DNA of 29,482 nt from assembly GCA_032433595.1 (NCBI GenBank), contig JASWJB010000434.1:1-29482 (forward strand), written 5' to 3'. The notes below the pieces were generated by a model, which saw only the letters and a program-made list of their open reading frames with translations, was not told the DNA's origin and made no database searches. Source of the DNA: Conoideocrella luteorostrata. Its lineage: Eukaryota > Ascomycota > Sordariomycetes > Hypocreales > Clavicipitaceae. Positions 1 through 7,867 of the stretch are shown in pieces. The number at the start of each line of letters is the position of its first letter. Position 1 is the stretch's first letter. Made by a program: the position numbers and the translations under genes.

Positions 1-25
1 CCCCCCCCCCCCCCCCCCCCCCCCC
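1..25. repeat. Poly-C run at the window edge
   Basis: The window opens with 25 consecutive C residues, followed directly by unique sequence leading into the first gene. Its place at the very end suggests a contig-edge or homopolymer sequencing artefact, though a genuine C tract cannot be excluded. It makes the promoter and 5' UTR of the first gene unreliable. Confidence 0.8.
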
Positions 26-92
26 GACCACGCCAGTTTGCGCCCTAACTTAGCCAATACTATGCTGTCCGTGTTCGGCGATTGTCCAGATA

Positions 93-2457
93 ATGGCTGT
101 TTTCCCGGTGTATATGCCTACTCTGGCATTCGATAAGCTAAGAACTCCACAGGGCAAAGTAGCCGAGCTGCGCCTCGAGCTGAATAGCGGCGGTAAGAAG
201 GACAAGAACTATGCGGTGAAGAAGGTCGCGCTCAAGAGAATTGTCGCCAACATGACCATGAGCAATAACGACATGGTGGCACTGTTTCCCGATATTATAG
301 GATGCATGCACATCCCAAGCCTGGAGATAAAGAAGATGTATGGCAAGGTTCTTTCCGATTTTGATCAATGCTCGACGAAACGAAACTGACGACGGATAGG
401 TGCTTCTTGTATTTGGTCAACTATTCCCGAGTACGGCCGGAAATAGCCGTGAAGGCGATTTCAGTCTTGGAAAATGTACGTATCGTGCGGCGCTCGCAGA
501 GTACGTCATGGGGAATGCTGACAACATGGTCTAGGACATGGAAGATCAGAATCCTCTAGTGCGAGCTCTAGCACTGCGAACTATGTCATACATTCACGTT
601 AAGGAGTTTGTCGAGGCTACCGTTCCGATCGTAAAGCACATGCTGCGAGACAACGACCCATACGTACGAAAAACGGCCGCCTTCTGCGTGGCCAAACTTT
701 ATGACCACGATCGACAAATGGTTGAGCGATCCGATCTCATCGATAGACTCAACTCCCTACTACGCGACGATAATCCAACGGTTGTTGCAAGCGCATTGGC
801 AGGCTTGATGGATATTTGGGAAAGAAGCGATGCTATCAAACTCACCATTGACTATAGCAATGCTTCGAAGATGGTAGCTATCCTGCCTGATTGTTCGGAG
901 TAAGCATGTCCTGCTTCTAACGCCCCACCCTTCCTCGCCTTCCCCTAGTCTCTCTCTTTTTGTCAACTCGTGCTAATCAGCCGTAGATGGGGTCAAACGT
1001 ATATACTCGAAGCGTTGATGTCCTATGTGCCACAGGAGACGGGTGAGGCTGCTTTGCTGGCGGAGCGCATTGCACCACGCCTTTCACATTCGAATTCTTC
1101 GGTTGTATTGACATGCATTCGCGTGATTTTATACCTACTGAACTATATTGCCGACCAGAAACAGGTCACAGCGCTGTGTAGGAAGCTCTCTCCACCGCTC
1201 GTTACTCTTCTTGCTAAAGGCCCTGAAGTGCAATATCTGGCCCTTCGAAACGCCTTGCTAATATTGCAACGGCGGCCTGAGGTCCTGAAGAATGACATCC
1301 GAGTCTTCTTCTGCAAATACAATGACCCCATCTATGTCAAGGTTACCAAACTGGAACTCATCTTTATGCTAGCTACCGAAAACAATATTGATGAGGTCTT
1401 AACCGAGCTGCGAGAATACGCCACAGAGATTGATGTGCATTTTGTCCGGAAGGCAGTGCGCGCTATAGGCAAGCTTGCAATTAAGATTGAGCCGGCAGCC
1501 AGGCGCTGCATCGACCTTCTTCTGGAGCTAGTTTCCACCAAGGTCACGTACATTGTTCAGGAGGCGACCGTTGTGATCAAGAACATTTTCAGAAAATATC
1601 CCAACCAGTACGAGTCCATTATTGGTACGCTCTGCGAGCATCTGGACTCATTGGACGAACCCGAAGCAAAGGCGGCCATGGTGTGGGTGATAGGACAATA
1701 CGCAGATCGCATCGAAAACAGTGACGCTTTACTAGAAGACTTCCTCGACTCTTTCCAGGAAGAGCCGGTCGAGGTCCAACTAGCTCTCCTGACTGCCACG
1801 GTGAAGCTCTTCATTCAACGGCCGACGAGAGGCCAGGAGCTTGTGCCAAGGGTTCTGAAATGGGCAACTGAGGAGACAGATAACCCTGACCTACGAGACC
1901 GAGCTTACATGTACTGGCGATTGTTGTCAACGGATATGAGTGCAGCGAAGCAAATTGTCATGGGGGAAAAGCCGCCAATCACGGCCGAAGCTGAGAGATT
2001 GGAGGCACAGACGCTCGAAGAGATGTGTCTCAACGTTGGAACCCTAGCCACGATCTATCTTAAGCCTGTGCAGACTGTGTTCCGGTCTGCTCGTCCACGC
2101 AAACTCCAGGACTCGCCGGCGCTGCAGAAACAAAATCTTCCTGTGGACGGCGATAGCCAGAAGAGCATAAGCATGTTTGGTCGTGGCGGGCAGCCAACAA
2201 ACATAGACTTGCGGAGTCGGAACGCCGCCCCAGGTAATGGGGAGGGGAATCTCTTACAGGCGGTGAATGATGCGGATGCGTACTTTTCAAGCATTGGAAC
2301 GCAGCAGATGGCGGCGATGCAATTGGACCACGGTGAGGATATGTTTGGCGGTGGTGGCCGCAATTCAACGGGTTACGTGGTGAGTGCTCACGCGCCGCAA
2401 GCCGTGCTGCAGCCAGCTCAAGGAGGGGGGAGTAACGGCGACTTGTTGACTTTGTGA
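93..2457 (+). CDS. apl1: AP-2 complex subunit beta (beta-adaptin, appendage-less fungal form)
   Basis: Large beta subunit of the AP-2 adaptor, acting at the plasma membrane in endocytic cargo capture. Proposed exons: 93-107, 153-337, 400-475, 535-899, 987-2457, giving about 703 residues. The introns at 338-399, 476-534 and 900-986 have GT..AG ends and CTGAC/CTAAT branch points and join a continuous HEAT-repeat adaptin trunk (EIKKM-CFLYLVNYS, VLEN-DMEDQNPLVRAL, LPDCSE-WGQTYILEAL). The first intron, 108-152, is only 45 nt and in frame; retaining it adds 15 residues. The N-terminus (ELRLELNSGG, MTMSNNDMVALFPDIIG) differs from the LVSQY-type AP-1 beta, which is why I prefer AP-2; AP-1 remains possible. 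The trunk ends near residue 600. A short Gly/Gln-rich tail follows and ends in DLLTL, with no appendage domain. Higher-fungal AP-2 beta is reported to lack that domain. The start at 93 has A at -3. Confidence 0.88.
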
Positions 2458-3885
2458 AGATGTTCGGATATATACATAAGGAGCATGAGCGTGAAATAGA
2501 TGGCCAAGATGAATTGAATTCGAACCTAACGGATCCAACATGCGCTGTCTCTAAGTAAAGATTATGCGCTTGAGTATATCATCCGTACATCAATGCACCT
2601 CAGAAGCTTACTTTTTGCACACTTCTTTGCGAGCCAACAGGCAAGCTGCCTGTACTCCGTGGTCGGGGGCGATTTGAGTTGCATTGCAGTTTAGTAACTA
2701 ATTCCCTGCTCCCATTCGCCTCGCTCCACAACTCGGACCTACCAACGTGCATACATGCACTTAGGTCGCGCATACGGAGTAAGCCTATCTCTTTTCTTGC
2801 GGTTTCTTCCTCTAACAAGCTCTGGTTTGTAGCTCCCAACATGGTAAATAGCAATCACGGTACTCCGTAGTCTTGATACCTGAAAGGAGAACGGGAATCG
2901 GAGCCTTCGGGGGGCCATCGGAGGAAGCCATAGCCTATGGTTGGTGAGAGCCGTGCATGATCTTGTCTTGACGACGCCAAGGTCAGCAAAATATCTGCTG
3001 GAAGGAGTGATCACCGATAAACTGTAACTAGATAAAGTCGGACTAAAGCGAGAGAATCAACGTCATCATAAGTTATACTCCGTAGTGTCTTGACAATCAG
3101 CATAGATTGATCTGTGTCTTGCTGTTTGCAGCATGGCTGAGGTACCGCCACAAGGGATTCCATGCATATTGACTTGCCATGCTAGTGGGAGTTTCCGGTC
3201 GACGACGATCAGGACATGCAATCAAGTAATAAAAAAACCCGGACTTTATGATGCAAGTGCACGAACGCAACACGTAGCACGCACTACATAGGCATGTAGT
3301 CAGTAACCTGCTCAAGTACCCAAGGAGCTGAGTATTGTGTATGTAGTTAGTTACTTTGCGCAGCGGCAGGTGCATCGACGCGCCAGGTGGACGCCCCGTC
3401 TCTCGGCTTCGCCACAGCCATGCCACCAACTCACCAGTTTTACCAGAGCACCGCCAAAATCTTCCGCATCAACTGGACCAACTTTCCATCAATCAGGGCA
3501 AGGTTGAATACTCCGTGTGGTGGATGGAATTCCATATACCCTTTCATCTGCCCCTTTTTCTCCTTGTGCGTCGGAACCTGCCGCTGTATTTCGCTTGACA
3601 TTCATTTTAATGGCACCTTTGCTGCCATCTTTTGTTCACCACCGCCACATACAAATAGGGTGGGACGGCGGCGTAACTAACTCACACTACTGCTATTTAC
3701 GGAGGACGGGCATCCGCCATTGTTCGCCTCGACCAGCGCCACAGACAGCGCACCAGGGGTGCCTTATCGTCTAGTACAGCCGGTGCCAGTGATAACTATA
3801 CAATTGCCTAGCCGTCACCCGTGTCTGAGACATGTGTATCTGCCCCCTTTGAGTTGTTCGCAAATAGCTATGTACACAATCCATT

Positions 3886-3897
3886 CTCCGTACGGAG
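3886..3897. repeat. Perfect 12-bp palindrome made of two head-to-head heptamers
   Basis: CTCCGTACGGAG reads the same on both strands. It is two copies of the heptamer that recurs through the intergenic DNA, pointing in opposite directions and sharing the central TA. It is the only such head-to-head arrangement I found in the window. Confidence 0.85.
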
Positions 3898-4746
3898 TCA
3901 CGGGAGTACACCTATTAGTTAACGAGCTCGGGAGCATTAGCTTCGTGGAGACCCGCTTGGACGACAGATCGTTTCCCTTCCCCCTAAAGCATCGCACCCA
4001 GCTGGTCCAATCAAGGCAGCGGTGGGCCATCCCCGGACGAGGTGCCTGCTGCGCTGAGTGCTGATCAGTCAGTCCACCGTCCATCGCTGCTCGCCCCAGA
4101 CGAGAGAGGCGCAGGGCTTGATGATTTAAATGACTACGGAGGAGGAATCATTGAGGAAAAGGAGGCGGAATCATTGTTTTGACAACAGGCCCTGCTGAGA
4201 AGATCTCCAGCAATTCTATTCAAGCCGTGCAGCAACGGCAGCCGCAGCCGCGTCTGGGTCGGGTTGAGCTGGTCCGGTGCTTGGAGACCGAGTCAGCATC
4301 CACGCGAGCGAGGGCTTTGTGTTTGACCTTACCAGAGCCACGTTGCACATGCCTGGCTAGTTGGTCTTGTCTTCTCTTCTCGTTCGGCACCGACATACCT
4401 CTAAAAATACAGCCAGTCCAATGAATTTGGGCTGGGACTTGAGGATGCCTTTCTTTGTTTGGCCATTCGAAACTCCGTAGGCTGTCGCTACCTCCAATTT
4501 CAGTGTCCTTGCCGAACCTCACCCATCCGTGCCTCAAGCAGCTCCCTATTCGGGCGAGCCCACTGTGTACTCCGTACATGTTGTAGAGTGGTCTCGAATT
4601 AGCGCTTTCTTTTGTCTTCTTCGTCTCGCTACTGTCGATAGCCGGTGTTCCGCTTCCCCCACTCCCGTGTGGTCCGGACAAGCCTGGCCTGGTCATCCTC
4701 CTACCATTTACCTTGCTGGGTACTAACTAGGTACTTGGCAGTTCGT

Positions 4747-4773
4747 TACGGAGTACGGAGTACTTACGGAGTA
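4747..4773 (+). repeat. Tandem TACGGAG heptamer cluster
   Basis: Two abutting TACGGAG units and a TAC remnant (4747-4763) are followed one base later by a third copy, TACGGAGTA (4765-4773). The tandem form shows that the repeating unit is 7 bp rather than the longer TACGGAGTAC seen at single sites. It lies about 300 bases upstream of the UBL3-like start codon. Confidence 0.9.
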
Positions 4774-4913
4774 GCTGGTCGATCTTGGGCTCGTCAACCT
4801 GACGTCTACATTATTCACACCACCGATCTGCCATCCGAGGACATCCGCCTCGTCCGCCATCCATCACTCTGGGCGAGTATTGAAGGTCTCATCGTCCAGA
4901 CTCGGAGCAGCCT

Positions 4914-4991
4914 ATGAATTGGCCTCTCCTGCGTCCTTGTCCTCCTCCTCCTCCTCCTCCTCCATCGCCCTCGTGCCTCGCCCGCTGGTGA
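4914..4991 (+). other. Candidate polyproline upstream ORF before the UBL3-like gene
   Basis: An ATG at 4914 opens a 25-codon frame that contains eight consecutive proline codons (the CCT7-CCA tract) and stops at 4989-4991, 77 bases before the main start codon. If the transcript begins upstream of 4914, this would be a short uORF whose polyproline stretch could slow ribosomes. Transcript limits are not visible, so its role is inference. The frame of the main gene is also open upstream of 5069, so an N-terminally extended form from a non-AUG start or an upstream exon is an alternative reading of the same stretch. Confidence 0.35.
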
Positions 4992-5068
4992 ACGGGTGCA
5001 AGGAACCCCAGCCCGCAGCCACCAAGCGGCCCCTAGCGCCCTTCGCCGCAGCTGCCCATCCCCCCCCC

Positions 5069-5971
5069 ATGAACGTTGATCCAGTCATGAGCGGTGGCAA
5101 CGACAACAATAGTGACAACGAAAAAGGTGGTAAATCAAAATCCGTTCTCGGTGCACACTTACGCCTGCAACAACCCTGCGACGCTGTGCCGATGGAGAAA
5201 ATGCCTCGAGAATCCACGACGGCGGTCGAGTCGACAAATGCTGTCGGTGTGTCAGATGGAATCGACAATGTCGCAGCAGCCGAGCCATCAAACACAACGA
5301 GTGATTCCCCCGCCCCTCCCAACCACATCGCAGCCGAGGACGAAGTAAGTTCAGAAGCCGCATTAAAGGGGAAGGAAAAAGAAGAAGTCGCTCCTGCACC
5401 GCCAACAAAGGAGAGAAGCGATTCGATCTTGGCTATTGGTCCGGCGCAGGACGACATAATGGCTGCCCCTGGCCATTCCGAGGGCCCTGTTTGCAACATC
5501 ACCCTTCTCTTAACTTCGGGCAGTCGTCATCCGTACAAGATTGATGCCAAGTATCTGATGAGACGAAATGTCGCCGTGCCCGAAGACAATGAATCCGGAC
5601 AGCCTGACCCGTTTAGTATCAGCATTTACACGCTCAAAGAACTTATTCTGCGAGAGTGGCGAAGCGACTGGGAGGCAAAGCCTGCTAGTCCTAGCAGCAT
5701 AAGATTAATCCATTTTGGAAAGCTTTTGGATGACAAAGAGCAACTGAAGAGTAAGTGAATGGCGAGTTCTTTTGTCTATGCCATTGAATGTCATCTAATG
5801 CATGCCAAAGAGTACCAGTTTAGCACGGAGAGTCCCAATGTCGTTCACATGAGCATTCGACCTCAGGACCTAGACGAGGAAGAACCAAAATCTGGTAGCA
5901 AGAGCCTACCATCTGGCAGCGGGGACGGACAGCGATCCAGATCAGGTGGAATGTGCTGTGTCATATTATGA
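5069..5971 (+). CDS. UBL3/MUB-like membrane-anchored ubiquitin-fold protein
   Basis: Two exons, 5069-5750 and 5811-5971, give 280 residues. The 60-nt intron has a GTAAGT donor, a CTAAT branch point and an AAAG acceptor, and the join restores a Lys codon inside the fold (DDKEQLK-K-YQF). Residues about 140-245 form the ubiquitin-like domain (VCNITLLLTSGSRHPYKID, IRLIHFGKLLDDKEQL, SPNVVHMSIRPQD). The protein ends GGMCCVIL: CVIL is a CaaX box whose terminal Leu favours geranylgeranylation, and the preceding Cys could be palmitoylated. Animal UBL3 and plant MUBs share this fold plus a prenylated tail at membranes; they are not conjugated like ubiquitin. The roughly 135-residue N-terminal part is Ser/Ala/Pro/Glu-rich, looks disordered and makes the protein over twice animal UBL3 length. 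I chose the first in-frame ATG; an upstream exon is possible. Family call confident, start less so. Confidence 0.82.
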
Positions 5972-6818
5972 GCTCGTCTCTGGCGCTACATCCCTTCAAC
6001 TATCAATTTTTTTTCTTCCGGTCAGCAATTTGTGGATTCTTTTCTCCCTTGCCACTGATAAATGGACGCACTTTAAATTCCGCGCAGGTCAAGGCCGCAC
6101 GGCTGCCCTGTTGGGCAGCAACAACGCATATGAATCCACAAGTATTGTATATTTTCGACAACTGGAGGTAGCCGACCCAGGCAAGGCTGAGCCTGAGTTC
6201 TCTCTGAATCATGGCGGTCTGAGTTGGCTTTCAATTTGATAGGCTACCTAACCATCGGCGTTGCCGATGTGCAGAGTCGTATTCATGCTCAGGTGCATTT
6301 TAAACAACCACACATTCATTTCAGGTCATATGCTTATGGTTTTTACTTTCCTCTTCTTTTGATATTTTTGGGGCTTCTCTTGGGAATAGGAAAGCAGCGA
6401 TTAACGGGAAACCCTGTGGAAGAATGGAAGGATTATCGGAGTCACTTTGGCGCATCATCATGTATAAATGATTTGTCTATTTTTTATTTTATCATCCCTC
6501 CCCTTGTCTCAGGCCATTGTTATATATTGCTTTGAGTTATTGAGTACAAACCCAGATAGCGGCGGGCCATTGGAGATACGGCCCTTGTCACGGACAGCTT
6601 AGAAGACTAGCCAAATTAAACCAATCCGCTTATCTTTAGTGGTATACTGGATTTTTAAAAGTCCCGAGTGCTCAAATGTTAAGCTTGCACTTCCAAGATT
6701 GGAATTATATGATGACAAAAATCACTTTATTGCATCGTCGTGATAGTAGTACACAAAGTCTTAACGAGTCTCTCTATCGATGACCAATTAATCCCAATGT
6801 CCCCCAGCACTCAATCGC
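5972..6818. other. Convergent intergenic region between the UBL3-like gene and ump1
   Basis: Both flanking genes end here, so this should hold two 3' UTRs and polyadenylation sites. It is T-rich and A/T-rich, with several TATA-like and ATTTT-like stretches near 6440-6540 that could serve as 3'-end signals. I see no gene: the open frame at 6224-6535 has no recognisable domain and begins inside the likely 3' UTR. Confidence 0.5.
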
Positions 6819-7350
6819 TCACTGGATCTTGAGCTTCTTCTCCATCTCATCATGAACCCCAGCCACAGCCTTAGTCTCCTCGCCAGTAAAAACATCTTCC
6901 CAAGTAATCATATCATCTCGCCCCTTCAAAATATCCTCGTGCACACTGGGCAGGCCATTTCCCAAAGCCAGAGGCCTCCATTCACCGTCTCTCACGACCT
7001 TAAGCTCCATCCCCCGGCGGACAGGCTCGGCGATGCCAAAGGTGCGGCGGAGCGACTCCATACGGACGGACTCTTGCGTTGCCTCCCAGTTCTTCAGGCG
7101 GGCTTCGAGAGGGTGTGCCGACGAAGGCTTGTTAGATTGCGCATCGTAGGGAGACTGGCCGACGCCGTGGCGAAGGGTGTCGTGGATGCCGGGTGCTGAG
7201 GGGGCGGAAGAGGTGTGTGATGTGTGGGTGAAGGTGTCGGCGTTGGAGTTAGCTGGGACGATGCGCATCGACTGCATGAAATGTTAGCTTTCGATGGGGA
7301 TGGGGATGGGGATGGGGAGGGGGACTAGAGAGAAGGGAATGGCGTACCAT
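6819..7350 (-). CDS. ump1: Proteasome maturation factor Ump1 (POMP family)
   Basis: Chaperone of 20S proteasome assembly: it sits in the half-proteasome precursor, checks dimerisation and is the first substrate of the finished particle. Exon 1 is only the start codon (7350-7348); a 76-nt intron (7347-7272; donor GTACGC, branch GCTAAC, acceptor GCAG) separates it from exon 2 (7271-6819). The product is 151 residues beginning MSMRIVPANS, close to the usual Ump1 size. Family hallmarks are visible: APGIHDTLRHGV, HPLEARLKNWE, MESLRRTFGIAEPVRRGMEL, DGEWRP and VHEDILKGRD near the middle, then an ITWEDVFTG block and a charged C-terminus. Without the intron an internal Met gives a similar but less canonical N-terminus (MQSMRIV). 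It is divergent from the ABC ATPase gene at 7868, with about 520 bases between them. Identification is very secure; the ATG-only exon is well supported by splice signals. Confidence 0.95.
7296..7323 (+). repeat. GGGGAT repeat / G-quadruplex motif in the ump1 intron
   Basis: Four GGGG tracts spaced by AT and a fifth G5 tract after a single A occupy 7296-7323, all inside the only intron of ump1. Loops of 1-2 bases fit a very stable G-quadruplex on the plus strand, which is the template strand of ump1. In the pre-mRNA the tract reads as CCCCAT repeats near the 5' side of the intron. Confidence 0.85.
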
Positions 7351-7867
7351 CTTGGCGGTGGTTATGCGGCTGTGGTGATGAAGAGTTGATGAGTGGTGAC
7401 GATATTTTTGGGTATTAGGTGTATGAGAGTTGGGAAGGGGGGAGGCTGTGGTCGAGGGAACGTCGTTGATGGGATTGGATTCGTGAGATGGCGATGATGA
7501 AGCTAGAGCTGCCTTTCGCTTCAGGCTGCGAGTAGCCTCGCGTCTGTTTGGCCGGGCTGTACCGGACGTGGCCCAAGCTTTGTGGGTACTTTGCGTTCCG
7601 CTGCTTCGCCTCAGATAATGGACGTATCTTTTTGGTGGTGCGCGAGTAGCTGGCCGACCCCGGACTCGGAACTACGTCTCCAGCGCACGCAGTGCCTTTA
7701 TAGTAAACCCGGTTGATGCTGAACGTACCAATTGGCGAACTTATGTCATTGACTCATATTACGCCACGCCCTTCACATGCCATGACAACGTACGGAGTAC
7801 TACATCTTGTAAACCCTCAAATCGGCATGACGACCACTTCCTCACTGACTCCCCCGCCGCGGCCACA
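7351..7867. promoter_or_regulatory. Divergent promoter region of ump1 and the ABC ATPase gene
   Basis: About 520 bases separate the two opposed start codons, so both promoters must lie here or overlap. The stretch near ump1 is purine-rich on the plus strand, hence pyrimidine-rich in the ump1 sense. The stretch before the ABC gene is C-rich, ending CCACAATG. One clean heptamer copy, GTACGGAGTAC, sits at 7790-7800, about 70 bases before the ABC start. I found no copy of the yeast proteasome element GGTGGCAAA. Confidence 0.6.

Larger units (their letters stand above)
2458..5068. other. Intergenic region with dispersed TACGGAG heptamers; promoter side of the UBL3-like gene
   Basis: No convincing gene lies here: the open frames are short, lack family similarity that I recognise and overlap on both strands. 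Copies of TACGGAG/CTCCGTA occur at about 2653, 2773, 2861, 3076, 3509, 3886-3897 (head to head), 4135, 4472, 4567 and 4747-4773. The last 600 bases are C/T-rich, as in fungal core promoters and leaders. They contain a (CCT)7 tract at 4941-4961 and a run of nine Cs just before the start codon of the next gene. A second gene on the minus strand at 4220-4696 was considered and rejected. Confidence 0.6.

Noticed and set aside
4220..4696. 158-codon minus-strand frame in the intergenic region before the UBL3-like gene
   Set aside because: No recognisable domain, composition like translated non-coding DNA, overlapped by plus-strand frames, and it spans a heptamer copy.
6224..6535. 103-codon plus-strand frame with hydrophobic stretches
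   Set aside because: Lies in a T-rich 3' UTR between convergent genes; hydrophobicity follows from T-rich codons and no family pattern is visible.
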